Source: Viola odorata (taxonomy: Eukaryota; Streptophyta; Magnoliopsida; Malpighiales; Violaceae). From it: 64,000 nucleotides of DNA. The notes beneath the pieces are model-generated. The model searched no databases, was not told the origin of the DNA, and worked only from the letters and a program-made list of their open reading frames with translations. Location of the stretch: NCBI GenBank assembly GCA_963691705.1, contig OY829537.1:22444078-22508077 (forward strand), read 5' to 3'. Below are positions 20,961 through 33,395 of the stretch, one piece after another. Each line of letters starts with the position of its first letter. The first letter of the stretch is position 1. The translations under genes were made by a program, and so were the position numbers.

Positions 20961-22890
20961 TGTCCCCCTCCATATTTAATTTCAACCTGCACTGCTCCTC
21001 TGCCCAAAAAAAAAAACTCTTTTTTTGTTGTCGGGTAAAAAACTAATCAGTCCGGAAACTACTTCTCTCTCTCAAAATCAGTCCCTTAATTTCTTCTCTC
21101 TTCACGTCAACCCATAACTATCACAATTTTAAGTAGAGGGGTCAAATGATTAAGAAAAAAGTGAGTGTAAGGGCTAAGTGGATCATTAATCCTTCAGTAC
21201 AGACAACTATTACTCTCTCTGGAAATCAATCTTTTAATTTTTTTTTCTGTTCAAGTTAGCTCCACAATTACAGTTAGACCTATTCACCCACAACTTTAAT
21301 TATCTATTACTAAAAAATAAAAAAAAACCTTAATTAGCAAGAATGTAATAACCGAACCGGGTTCAAAACCATTAAGACTAGAGGTTCACGGTTTTAAAAT
21401 CCAACTGAGCTCGAATGGCTGTTGGATTGAGATTTTGGAAAACTACGAACTAGAAAAATTGGAATCATAATATAGTGTATTTTTAATTTTATATAGTGTA
21501 GTATACACATAAATAATTCATGAAAATAAAAGATATCAAAATATTTCTACTAAAAAAAGTATCAAAATACTCATACAAAAAAGTTCTAAATCAAATAACA
21601 TTTTAGAGTATTAATACAAAAACTAAAATATAAAGTAATAAATAATTTATATTTTAATAAATGTATTCATGTGACAAAAATGGATGATAAAGGAATTTCA
21701 TTCAATTTGATTAAGTTTATTAATTTTCAATTTTTACATTATAAAAAATTAATAAATTAATTTTGAAGATAAGGTTATGCTATATTTTTAATTTAATTTC
21801 CTTATTTTAAATTAAACTTATATTAAAGTTTTATTTTGATAAAGTATATTAAATATCTAGAAAAATTAAGATTATATCCATAAATAAATACTAATTTATT
21901 AATTGTCTAAAGTTAAATACTATAATAGATATTGATTGTTACTCAATTAAATCAACATATATTTGGAAGGTTTGAGATTTAAATCTTTAATTTAAATTAA
22001 CTAACTATATCTATGCATGAAAATTTTGAAAATTTATTTCTTTAATATGCATTAATTGTAAACTGAATTAAAAATTGGTATATAAATATTAATTGATAAA
22101 AAATAAATGATTATTTATCAAAAAAAATAACAATACGTAGATATAAATCATTATAGAAAAAATAAAATACTGAATTCAAGTAAGAAATCCAAAAATTTAG
22201 TTAAGTAAATGAATCAAAATTAAAAAAAGAAAAGAAAAGAAAGAACCTGCCAGAACCGGCCAAACCAGCTCCAGTCAACTGGTTCATGGTCAGATCAGTT
22301 CATAATTTTTTAGGTAAAAATGAATAATGAAGCTTTTGGGCGTTGTAAGAACTAGATCCCTTATTGGGTCCCAGTTTTTCCTATCAGACCAGTCAAAGCA
22401 GTTCGATTCTTATAACCATGTTTATTAGTCAAGTGACTCACTATCATCAATGTTCATTGCCATCCCAATTTTTTGAAAACAACTATTTAGCCCTTCTGAT
22501 TTGTTTCATTTTTCATAAACACTTGTATGTATGCCACTTTAACATTTTAATAGAAGAATGATAGAATATATACTTAAATGTTGTTTTCAAAAAAATTGAA
22601 GAATATTAACGTTATTTTGGGGTGGATAGCAAAGAAAATTGCGGAGTGGATGTGTCTAACCGAGTATGCGAGTGATAGTTGTGGGCATAGTGTTAAATAT
22701 CAATTCATCGAGATATTTCTTTTCTGATATATAGGGGGTGTAACCGGACCGAACTCGAAAATTTCGGCTCTAGTATATCAGAACCGAACCCGAACTGAAA
22801 AATTACTTGAATCGGATCTAACTGAAATTTTCGATTCGGTTCGGTTCGGTTTCCGTTTTTTTAGTTTTTTAAAATTTTTTAACATAATTA
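20961..22890. other. AT-rich intergenic DNA with degenerate transposon remnants
   Basis: No gene is seen. A GTAATAACCGAACCGGG block near 21345 and an opposing CAGTTCGATTCTTATAACC block near 22398 could be the ends of an old ~1.06-kb inverted-repeat element; the interior is very AT-rich. Positions 22738-22870 carry GGTTCGGTTCGG-type repeats similar in style to the GC-rich motifs of the element at 12389. Confidence 0.35.
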
Positions 22891-23040
22891 GGAAAACTAC
22901 TATTTATTCATGCAAAACACGTTTAGCCCCTATCCTTTAAAAGTTTTGCTAGACCCCCCTGTACTCATCTCCGTTACCAAGATGGCCCCTCCGTTAAATA
23001 AACCACAATTCCGTTGGTTTTGACCCTCTGCAGCCAATGT
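22891..23040. repeat. Candidate left terminal region of a Mutator-like element
   Basis: Sequence changes abruptly at 22891 (GGAAAACTACTATTTATTC onward) from GGTTCGG-repeat and AT-rich DNA to a C-rich segment (CCCCTATCC, ACCCCCCTGTACTC, GATGGCCCCTCCG). This style occurs at ends of plant MULEs and lies ~400 bp before the GRF frame. The preceding 9 bp ACATAATTA would be the target duplication. The opposite end is outside the window, so the call is an inference. Confidence 0.3.
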
Positions 23041-23670
23041 CCATGACCTGGAGTGAAAAAAAATTGGAAAAAAGAAAAAGAAATAAAATTGGGTAGAAAT
23101 GGAAATTGATTGGCGGGAGTCTTTTTTATATTTTTAAAATTAATATTTTTTTCCTTTTCTTTTACTTACACATATTATATTGACTGAAATTAAAACAATT
23201 ATGCAGACATAAAACCCGAAAATTGAAATCGTGTGGGAGAAAAGTAAGAACCCTTGAAAATAAGCACTCCAGGTTCCAGCAGGTTCCAACGTCCGTCTGC
23301 TTCAGCGGTCGCTACGTTGATTGTGGTTCCTCTGTACCTACGACCGCCATGGATTGGTCAAGTAGTCGATCAATAACGCCGTCCGTTGGTAATGGTGCAG
23401 CATCGTACCGATGATACAAGAACAAAGTGTGCAAGTGTGGGGTGAGAGTTGTTGTGAAGATATCAGAATCAATTTCTAACCTAGGTAAGTTGTATTACAG
23501 ATGCGAAAATGAAGAGTGTGGGTTCTGGTCATGGTGCAACCCACAAGACGGATCTGTGTCTGAGGTGCGTCGGGAAGAAAATAGTGAATGGGTTGCTCTG
23601 AAGGATGATATTATCGACATTGTGAAGGAAGAAAGCGATGTTACTCGCAGGGAATTGAAGAAGTACATTG

Positions 23671-23675
23671 CGACC
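23671..23675. repeat. Target-site duplication of Athila 1 (left)
   Basis: CGACC here is repeated at 36724-36728; removing one copy and the element restores the GRF reading frame. Confidence 0.95.
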
Positions 23676-25249
23676 TGATGCGCGATCGAAACTCGTATCA
23701 AATATAATATTTATAAATAATCCTGATAGGCTAGATGCACAAATTAATGTATATAGTGGCAAGTCAGGGTCGAACCACAGGGAAAATGAAGGACTAGATT
23801 TAATCTTGCCCTAGATGTATGATGAGGATGAAAATGCAATAGACACAAAAGTAACACATGGGGTTTTGGTTGGTGTAGACGAATCTAACCAACGATGGCA
23901 GTTGATATTGAGACAGAAAATGAAAATGCAAATAACAAGTAATAAAAGACAAACAGAATAATTAAATAGAACGGGAACGAAAATAAAGCAGGAGAATAAC
24001 AATAAAAATGATAAAGACAAATAGTTGTAATAAAGGTAATAACGAAGTAAGTAAAGATAATAGATCAGATAAAAGGAGAAATCTTAGCAGGGGTGAACGG
24101 CGAATTGCGTCGAGGTCTAGTCGGTCATTGGTGCAAGGATAGACTATTTTCACGCCATAGACGTGCTATAGGAATCCTGTTTTCACGTGGATCCCCTACT
24201 TCTCTTCTTAAGAGAAGTCACTCCCAAGGTACGCTTATGGGAGTGGCCGTGACACTGCGCCCAAGGTACGCTTATGGGTCATACACGTAGGCCCGTGAAG
24301 TGGAGAGAAGACACGTTTAGGGCTAGACACTGAGAAGTCTGCCCTAACCGGTTTCTTACCCTAGCCAGATTGGACCAAACGACATGGTGACTCTGGACTA
24401 GGTGCTTACTCTATTCCATGGCCTCACATTAGTTATTACCATGGAAATGACAATATTCATGAGAAACATGCAAATAGATGATCAAACTACCAACAAACCT
24501 CACACGAAATGACAATAAAATGGCAAGAAAGCGGATACAATAATGAAAAAATTTTAAGAACAATTTTGACCTCCAAACTATCCTCTTGCAATCCTTAAAA
24601 CACCCCTGCCAAGACTAAGAGACTTAGCCACTCATGCTGGAATTCATACACAAAATGGATGGAGAAAGCAATATAAACAGAGAAGAGGTGCAGATGAAAA
24701 TGAGAATCTAGATTAAAAACCAACCGGAGCTTGGGGCTCCGATTTCTAGAAAAATAAACAAAGAACGGATCCCAATGTTAAAGAGGCGGCTACAATGATT
24801 GCAAACCCTAAAAATTTAGAAAATATTCTAAAGAAAAGCCTCATTTAACCTAAAAGTTAAGGTCCTATATATAGCCTAACAACCCCACTAGGGGACAAAA
24901 TAACAGAGGGGCTGGCTGATCTTGGCATGGAATCTCGTTAGAATCTTTTTAGCATCTTTGGCCAAGCGTCATCCGAAAAGAAACATGCACGTGCGTCGTT
25001 TAGGCCTGGACGTAAGATCTCATCTAGGTCTCGACGACATAAGGATGGATAGGCCTCGACGACAAAATAACATCTAGGGCTCGACGAAATAAGATCAGCA
25101 GAAATGCATCCAAATGGCGCGCTTTTCCTCAACTTTCTCCCTTTAGTCCAAATCTGCAAAGTAGTTGGAAAACAATCCAAATTAGTAGTATCAAGCGTGA
25201 AATTGGACTTGAAAGGAAGGAAAAACATGCATAAAAAGACACCATATCA
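23676..25249 (-). repeat. 3' LTR of Athila 1
   Basis: It runs TG...CA and matches 35142-36723. It contains the hairpin module at 24198-24278 and a CTATATATAG TATA-like palindrome at 24865-24874. A 9-bp stretch (near 24163, GACGTGCTA region) is absent from the mate. Confidence 0.95.
24198..24278 (-). other. Conserved hairpin module in Athila 1 3' LTR
   Basis: There are three hairpins in a row. H1 is at 24198-24218 (9-bp stem ACTTCTCTT/AAGAGAAGT). H2 is at 24219-24245 (8-bp stem CACTCCCA/TGGGAGTG). H3 is at 24260-24278 (CCCA/TGGG). H2 and H3 share the loop AGGTACGCTTA. The module recurs in the mate LTR and, with different stem bases, in Athila 2 and 3. Confidence 0.7.
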
Positions 25250-25832
25250 AATTACCCCACACTGCCCATTGCTCACCCTCGAGCAATCAAAACGGAAAAC
25301 ACACCCCAAGACATAGACAGGCACAACCAACCATAGCACAAGAGTTAACAAACCAAAAAATCAGTCCTGACCATGCCAAGACATACTCTGCCTAGGCATA
25401 CTCTGCATCAAATCATTAGGATAACGACCCTAACGAAGAAACTTTACCACATCAGACTTGGCATCAGCAATCCTCACCGGGGAAAGTGTTTACACTCACA
25501 CTCAACTAGGCTCGGTGTTTAATTACTCAAGTATGCAAATTAACAAGACACACAACATAGTTTGCACATCAACCCGAGTTAAAATCCACATGCTTAGGCA
25601 ATCAACAATCAGAAATGAACTTTGCATCATAAAAAGGAGTGAAAGGAAAGAGAAGGTGAAGAATTTGAAGAGATAAGGGAAAGAAAGAAAATGGGAAGAG
25701 TAAGAAGAAAGATTATATACAAAGAGCGAAAGAGGAAGAAAAAGAAAAGGAGAATAGAACGAAAAACCTGGAAGGATTCCTTGGTGAAGAAGGAGATGAA
25801 GCAGCGTCAAGGGTAGACGAAATTGTTCTTCT

Positions 25833-25872
<40 letters not shown>

Positions 25873-26946
25873 CTTCTCTTGGAAACCATGTTGCCAATAC
25901 TTCATTCTTCTAGGTCGTACTTTTGCCTTCTCTCTTATTTTATTTTGAAACCAGATGAAATTTTCTTTTCTTTTCTTTTTCTGGTTTTGAAATTTATTTA
26001 TTTATTTATATATATATATATATATTTTTTGATAACAAAAAGAGGCACAAATTTGACAACTACTTCAGCTGATGAAGATTGAATTAGCTTGAGGGTTTTG
26101 CCAACTTACTTCAGCTAAGAGTTGATGAAAGTACTTTGGCTAGGGCTTGATTTCTTTTTGGATTAGCTTGATGATTTTGCCCTAGCCCTTTTTCGGCATC
26201 TATACCTTCTTATCGCTCTCCCCCACACTTGGGCTTTTTTTGATCATCTAGCCCGCCACCTCTGACAAATACCGCTTACCTGCCAAGGAAAAGGGATCGA
26301 GGAAAGTGAGAACAAGTGGTTAAAGAAGAGAGAAAATGAGAAGGAAATGAGAAGATGTCGGGGGCTAAATGAAAAAGGGTGTCGAGGGCTAAATGAAGAA
26401 AAAGAGAGGAAGGATAGAAAGAAAAAGAAAAGAAAACAAAGATGCAAAGTTCATTTTTTCCATCTTTTTGCTACTTTCCTAAGACTGATGGTGCCCATAC
26501 CCAGGGGTCTCATGCAAACCTAGTTGAGTGTCTAGCTAAGCATTGAATCATACATGAAAAATATAACTGTTTAGTCTCAAATGCTCACAAGGTGCTAGAA
26601 ATGATTGCTGATGTTTAGTGCAAGATGCAGGTTATAAGAGCTAACAGACAAAGCATGCAAGATCTAGGGCAAGACCAACATGAAAGGCAGTTCATTTCTA
26701 TGTGCTCATAAGTCAAAAGTGTGTCCATACAAGGGGGTTTTAAAATTGGGCAGTGTAAAAAGTTAACAAAATCTGTTAAAGTGAAAATCCAAAAAACTAA
26801 GTTTTTGCACAAAGCATGCAGTCAAACATATATACTACAATATCACACAAACATATAAATCCTCCCCCACACTGAGGCTTCGCATTGTCCTCAATGCGAG
26901 AGAGAGATGCACAAAACAACAAGAGAGTTCAGATAATAAAAGGAGT
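25250..26946 (-). other. Athila 1 3' untranslated region with polypurine-like end
   Basis: No gene is seen. Next to the LTR the minus strand reads AGTGTGGGGTAATT before TGATATGG, the expected polypurine-tract position. Long AGAAGG-rich tracts occur at 25630-25760 and 26290-26440. Confidence 0.5.
25833..25870. repeat. 38-base poly(G) run
   Basis: Uninterrupted G at 25833-25870 is flanked by TTCTTCT and TTCTTCTC. It lies in the untranslated 3' part of Athila 1. It could be real slippage or an assembly artefact. Confidence 0.9.
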
Positions 26947-28787
26947 TCAAGGAGAAGGAGGAAGGGATAGGAGAATGTTGTGGAGTGTCATAGGATGATG
27001 GTGCATTGTCGGGGCCACTACAAATGCGGAAGGTTGCCCCTTGCAATTTTCGTCGTCAGGTCTTGTAGTTGCTTCAGAATGGATCGAAGGAGGGTGTTGG
27101 TCTCTTGGGTGGCAACAAGGAGGGCAGGATGAACATCCCAGGCGACTAGAGAAGTAGGTGGATCGTCTTGGGTAGGATCGGTTGGAGCTGGTTTGGCCTG
27201 GATGCTCGATCTGGGCAGGAGTCGGATAAGTGAAGTTTCCTTGGTGCTTAGTGCCGAAAGCTTGCTCTTTCACCGGTGTATAACCTGCACTAAACCTCAA
27301 GACACGCTGTGAGACACATAAATGCCCCATCCCGTCAAGGGTTTTGGGGTCTAGCATTTTAAAGTCAAATGGTGCAGACAGATTGTTGGCAGGTAAATCC
27401 AAATTATGCGAGTTTATGGCAATACGAGTGATCAACGACCCCATAACAGGACTATGAGATATGGCCTGGACAGTTGCAACAACAGTAGCAAACCAAAACC
27501 CGAGATTAAGCCTAACCTCATGCATCATACACCACAAGAAAAACAACTCTTGCATCGACAACTGGCCAGATGAATGGAACTTACCTACGAAGGTAAGGGC
27601 CAGAAATCGATGTAAAATCCTGAGGGCGGGGTCAGAAATTTCGTGTCCCTTGGAAAATTTAGGGCTGAACTCGGCATTGTCATCGCCGGTCAGCTCCTGA
27701 AAAGCAACATTAGCATCAAAATCACTAGGATACACAGTATGGGCATATCTATAAGTAGAGGACTTTAACTCATCGACACTCACAACATCCAACACACAAT
27801 TCAGTTCATTGATAGACATTTTAGACCATTTTCCCATCAGCCTAAAATGGACAATATCGGGGGCTGAAAGGCTCGGACCAGTCTTGCCCTTAGGCTTGAA
27901 TTGGTCCGATGCAAGCCAAAATGTGGAATAGAACTTAAGTGAGAGCTCAGAAAAAGTCGGGTGCTTTAGAAAGAACAAAACTTCCCACCCAATACCTTTT
28001 ACAAGCTTTCTAACTCGAGAACCTATACCCATTCAGTCCAAAAATGGAAGCTCAAGGCGCGTACATTAGCTAACACCTTTTGAGTAAAAAGTAACAAGTC
28101 TGTCTAGAGAGGGCTTATCATCAAAAGTAAGCCAACCTTTAAGGTCGGAGAGTTCAGATGTCACCTGATTTGAAGCTGGTGTGGGCGAGGTGGCGCGAGA
28201 TTTTGTAGATCTAGATGTTGGTGAAGATTCAGCTTTTCGTTTAGATTTTCGGGGCCTAGTGGCCTTTGCTTTTCCTTTCTCATTTTCGGTGCCCTTTCTT
28301 TTCTTGCTCGCCGGAGCAGTCGGCTCATCGGCGTCGGCAGAGGCCTCCTCTATCTTGACGGACAGAGGTGGTTTAGGCTTTCTCTTCACTAAGGTTACTT
28401 CTTCCTCTTCTTCGTCCGTGGCTTCCTTTTCGACGGTGGTTGCCGGTTCAGTCGTCGACACCGATGACTTATAGATGTTGGGGTCTGGGTTCTTTTGGAC
28501 CGACCGGCTGGATCTAGTGATGGTGTGGGTCGCCGGATTAGATCCGGTGACTTCTAGGTCTTCATCGGACGACGACTGAGAGTGCGAGGGCTCGCCGACG
28601 TTGGTAGCTTCTTTATCATCCGACCCTAGGTCGGAGTGGCGGCTGTGGGAGCCGGACTCGGGGCTTGTGACGAGGGGGATGGTGAGTAGGTGGGTGACGG
28701 GTTTTTTTAGCCGGGAGTGGAGCGGCGGCTGGTGGTACCGATTTTGTGGGCCACCATTTTGATTCGGGTGGGCTTCTTAGGGGACAT
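26947..28787 (-). pseudogene. Athila 1 extra 3' ORF (putative plant transposon protein domain)
   Basis: This is the ORF between integrase and the 3' LTR that defines Athila-type elements, once called env-like. The start is probably the ATG at 28787 (MSPKKPTR), matching MAPKTKKP in Athila 2. A Ser/Pro/Lys-rich, mainly charged N-part (28066-28461 and upstream) leads to a globular domain (26947-28032) with GIGSRVRKLV, ELFFLWCMMHE and LDGMGHLCVS. These match the family annotated as putative plant transposon protein (PF20167). Stops separate the pieces (for example near 28033-28065 and 28707). Function is unknown; no signal peptide or clear transmembrane helix is seen, which argues against a true envelope. 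Confidence 0.75.
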
Positions 28788-28929
28788 GGTGTTTGGTGAA
28801 TGTGTGGCTAGGGTTTCAAGGGAAGGAGATGGAGTGAGGGAGAAGGGTGAACGTTGGTTGAGGGGGAAGAAAATAAAAAAATAAAAATAGAAAAAGAAAA
28901 GATGGATAAGTGATGACGAGTGGAGCTTG

Positions 28930-29290
28930 CGTTGGGGACACGCGACTCGCTGGGATTGGGCGTTGACGCGTTGAAGATGCATGACGCGCTGCGATTAGGC
29001 GCGCTTTGGTAGATGACGTTGGGACGGGTGGCATACTGGGAGTGGTCGCGCTAGGATTTGGATAACGCGTTGGATGGGGAGCTGCCGCGTGGCGCGCGGG
29101 CATTGGGCACGCTGATTCTAGATAACCCGTTGAAGATGCATGGCGCGCAGGTATGGTCGCATTGGGCGCGAGGGACGCGTTGACGTCGGGCATTGAGCAT
29201 TGGCTGAAGCGTGGCTCGCGGGCATTGGTCGATGTGGTGGGACGCAGATCTGGATGGGGAGCTGCCGCGTGGCGCGCTTGGAGTGGGCGC
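28930..29290 (-). repeat. GC-rich degenerate repeats upstream of the Athila 1 extra ORF
   Basis: TGGATGGGGAGCTGCCGCGT occurs at 29071 and 29251 (180 bp apart), and GTTGAAGATGCATG near 28968 and 29127. GGCGCGC motifs are scattered through. The block lies between integrase and the extra ORF. Frames on the minus strand are Arg/Ala/Pro-rich and look like repeat by-products. Confidence 0.6.
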
Positions 29291-29569
29291 AAGCTAGCGG
29301 GACGCGTGGGACCCGGATTCCCATCTGCAAAAAAGGGGTGAACATCCTTTTCAAAATTTGAAAAGGATGAGAGAGAGGAAAAAAAACAAAAGGGAGGGAA
29401 ATAAAGAAAGTTAAGGAATTAATAAAAACCGAATAAAACAAAAGAAAGGAATAACGGAAATAATTATTAAAAGAAAGAGGTACAAGGAAAGAAAAAAATA
29501 AAACGAGGTGCGTGGAATGCCTCCCTGACCGACCATATTTTTCGTCCAGACTTTGATGATGTTAGGCAT

Positions 29570-32500
29570 CTAGGGCAAGACTGGTGGGTCTGCCACCCTC
29601 ATTTCATCGGTCGTGAAGGGTTTAAAACCTTCATAGAATGGCTTCAAGCGATGACTGTTTACTTTGAAAGCGACGCCTGTGTCTAGGCTCTGGATCTCGA
29701 CAGCTCCATGGTCATAAATTGTGGTAACCAGATAGGGACCTATCCACTTGGATTTTAATTTTCCTGCGAACAAACGCAAACGAGAGTTGTATAATAGGAC
29801 TTTTTGTCCAACAGCAAAAGATTTTGGGACCAGAAGCTTATCGTGTTGAACTTTTGTCTTGTTTTTGTAGATGAGGGCATTCTCGTAAGCATCATCTCTT
29901 AATTCCTCCAACTCTTGGATTTGCAAGCGACGGTTTTGGCCGGCTTGGTCAAGATCTGTATTGACCTGCTTGATGGCCCAGAAGGCTTTATGCTTAATCT
30001 ACACTGGCAAATGACACGACTTGCCATAGACAAGTCTATAAGGAGTCATCCCGATTGGGGTTTTGAAGGCGGTCCGGTAAGCCCAAAGAGCATCTCCAAG
30101 TTTCGTGCTCCAATCCTTCCGTGACAGATTGACTATCTTTTCAAGAATTGCTTTGATTTCCTGGTTGGAAATTTCGGCTTTCCCATTCGTTTGGGGGTGA
30201 TAAGCGGTGGAGATGCGATGAGTCACTCCGTACTTATGGAGGAGAGAGTAGACGATTTGGTTGCAAAAATGGGTACCCCGGTCACTAATTAGGGCGTGTG
30301 GTGTACCGAATCGATTGAAAATATTAGAGCATAGAAATTCGACAACTAACTTTGAGTCATCCGTCTTGGTTGCCTTAGCCTCGACCCACTTAGAAACGTA
30401 GTCGACGAGGAGGAGGATGTAGGTATTGCCAAAAGAATTTGGGAATGGCCCCATAAAGTCAATACCCTAGATATCGAAGATCTCGCAAGAGATGATACCT
30501 GTCAAGGGCATCTGATTGCGTGCACCAATATTCCCTGTACTTTGGCATCTAGGGTAAGACACACAATACATATAACAATCACGAAACAGGGATGGCTTCG
30601 AGAACTTTCATTGCGGTTTTTTTGGTACCAAAATGGCATCCCTCTACGGAAGAGTGACAAAACTTTAAGATTGAGGGAACTTCCTCAAGATTCACACAAC
30701 GACTAACCATTTGGTCGGAGCAATACTTCCATAGGTAGGGGTTGTCCCAGATGTAGTATTTCGCTTGCTTCCGAATTCTGGTGCATTCGCTAGGTGATGC
30801 ATCCGTAGGGAAAGAGCCTGTAGCACAAAAAATTGTAATATCTGTGAACCATGGAAGCTGGACAGCTTGGGCAAGACAAAGACGCTCATCAGGGAAGACA
30901 TCCTTGATTGGCACTAGTGAATTATCATCTTGGGAAGGAAGTCTACTCAAATGGTCTGCGACCACATTCTCTGCACCTTTCTTGTCCTTGATGAGAAGAT
31001 GGAACTCTTGGAGGAGCAAGATCCAACGGATAAGGCGTGGTTTAGCATCTACCTTCGTCAGGATGCACCTAAGGGCAAAATGGTCGGTGTAGACGATGAC
31101 TTGAGTGCCCAAGAGGTACTGACGAAACTTATCTAGGGTGTAAACGACAGCCAGGAGTTCTCTTTCGGTGACTGTGTAGTTTTGCTGGGTAGGATCAAGT
31201 AATTTGGAAGCATAATAAATCACATAGTATTCTTTGTCCTTCGTCTGCCCCAAGACGGCTCCAAGAGCATGATTGCTAGCGTCGCACATGATTTCAAATG
31301 GAAGGGACCAGTCGGGGGCTCTAATAATAGGTGCAGATGTAAGCTTGGCTTTTAGAGTGGTGAACGCTGCCTTGCACTTGTCATCGAATACAAAATCAAC
31401 ATCTTTTTGCAATAGACGACACATTGGCTGGGTGATTTTTGAGAAGTCTTTAATGAACCTCCTGTAAAAGCCGGCGTGCCCTAGAAAAGAACGAATGTCG
31501 CGGACGCATGTAGGATAGGGCAATGACTCAATTACTTCAATTTTTACTTTGTCGACCTCGATGCCTTTGATGGAGACTATGTGGCCCAGGATGAGACCGT
31601 GGTCCACCATAAAGTGGAATTTCTTGAAGTTAAGAACCAGATTGGTCTCGACACAACGTTGAAGAATTTTTCGTAGGCTGGACAAGCATTCAGAGAAGGA
31701 ATTTCCATAGACGGTGAAATCGTCCATGAAGACTTCAATGTATTCTTCGACGAATTCGGAGAAGATACTGATCATACATCACTGAAAAGTAGCTGGGGCA
31801 TTGCAAAGGCAGAACGACATTCTTCGATATACAAAAGTGCCAAAGGGGCAGGTGAAGGTGGTCTTCTCCTGGTCGTCTAGGGCAACTGGGATTTGGTGAA
31901 AATCGGAATATCCGTCTAGACAACAGTAATGGGCCTTTCCCGCGAGGCGCTCCAGCATCTGATCAATAAATGGGAGGGGGAAATGATCTCTCTGGGTAGT
32001 TGCATTTAGATATCGATAATCAATACACACTCTCCAACTATTCTGGATTCGGGTCGGAATCAACTCTCCGTCTTGGCCAGTTATAATAGTGATTTCGGAT
32101 CTCTTTGGCACGACCTGGACGGGGCTTACCCATGGGCTGTCCGAAATGGGGTAGATCACTCCTGCGTCTAAAAGTTTCAATATCTCTTTTTTCACAACCT
32201 CCATCATTGGAGGATTCAGGTGACGCTGTGGTTGTCGGACTATTTTGCTTGAGTCCTCAAGATGGATCCGATGGGTGCATAGGTTTGGAGATAAACCTTT
32301 GATATCGGTAATAGTCCATCCTATGGTTGACTTGAACTCTTTGAGCAAGGAAATCAACTCAAATTCTTCGAAATCATCCAACTGATTGGAGATAATAACT
32401 GGGAGCGAGTCGTCTGCACCTAGATAGGCGTATTTAAGATGTGCTGGAAGAGCTTTCAATTCTAGAATGGGTGCCTACACAAGCGATGGAGGAAGCTTGG

Positions 32501-33347
32501 TATGCTGCTCGTGATACGGAGAGATAGCAAGTTCAGCGGGGGCGTCGAGAGGCTTTTCCTCTAGGGCTGCAACGATGGTATACAGCTCCGGAGGAATATT
32601 GATCGTCGAGGCCAAGACGTCCAATGTTGCTGGCGTGATGCTGCAATCTAGGGCAACTTGTAAGGCTTCAAAAGAATTTAAGTCAGGAACTTTATCGACT
32701 AGAGGGTCAATCAAATCAACAAAATTCACACAAGAGAGATCAAAGGCAAAATCGGAGGGGTATTGCATGACATCCATCATTTTGAACTTGATGATTTCCT
32801 CATCAAATTCAAGAGAAATAGATGCTTCGTGAACGTCTATCTTTGCCCTAGCTGTAGCTAGAAATGGTCACCCTAGAAGCACATCTGTGGCTTTAGCGGA
32901 TTCGTCGTTCTCCATTGCGATGACATAGAAGTCTACGGGAAATAGGAAGTCGCCTATTTGGACCAAGACGTCCTTAATTACACGTTTAGGGCGAATTATG
33001 GAACGATCGGCTAGCTGGATAACAAGCGGGGTTGGCTTGAGAGGTCCTAGGCCAAGACTGTTGAAGATAGTCAGGGGCATGACATTAATGTCGACCCCTA
33101 AGTCACACATAGCTTTGCCTATGTTGACTGTCCCAATGGTACAAGGGATAACAAACATGCCCCAATCACTGCATTTTGGAGGGATCTTTTGCTGGATGAG
33201 AGCGGAGACATGGACTCCCACACTGATTTTGTTTACCCAGGTCAAGTTGCATTTGTTAGTGCAAAGCATTTTCAGGAACTTGGCGTAGCGAGGCACATTT
33301 TTTATGGCCTGGAGAAGTGGGATACTGATGAGGACTTTTCTGAACAT
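29570..33347 (-). pseudogene. pol: Athila 1 pol: protease, RT, RNase H, integrase (broken)
   Basis: Domains in order are: protease at 32868-33347 with the MCDLG active-site motif; RT at ~31700-32300 with VIYPISDSPWVSPVQVVPK and the FMDDF catalytic motif near 31725; RNase H at ~30930-31290 with IMCDASNHALGAVLG; integrase at ~30000-30650 with [18 protein letters not shown] and [10 protein letters not shown]; and a C-terminal GPY-like segment to 29570. Pieces from 33347 to 30579 stay in one frame but carry stops (for example at 32475 and 31779). A frame change follows before the integrase core. Athila 2 has the same order. Confidence 0.88.
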
Positions 33348-33395
33348 ATCAAGGATTTCTCGATCCTCTTCCTTTTTCTTAGTCTTGACGAGTCT

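Noticed and set aside
23427..23678. GRF ORF as a complete 83-residue gene
   Set aside because: It starts with GTG and its stop lies inside the Athila 1 LTR, so both ends are artificial.
25523..25897. Proline-run protein on the reverse strand
   Set aside because: Produced only by the 38-base G run; no conservation in Athila 2.
26947..28787. True envelope glycoprotein gene in Athila 1
   Set aside because: No signal peptide, no clear membrane anchor and no cysteine pattern; it fits the plant transposon protein family better.
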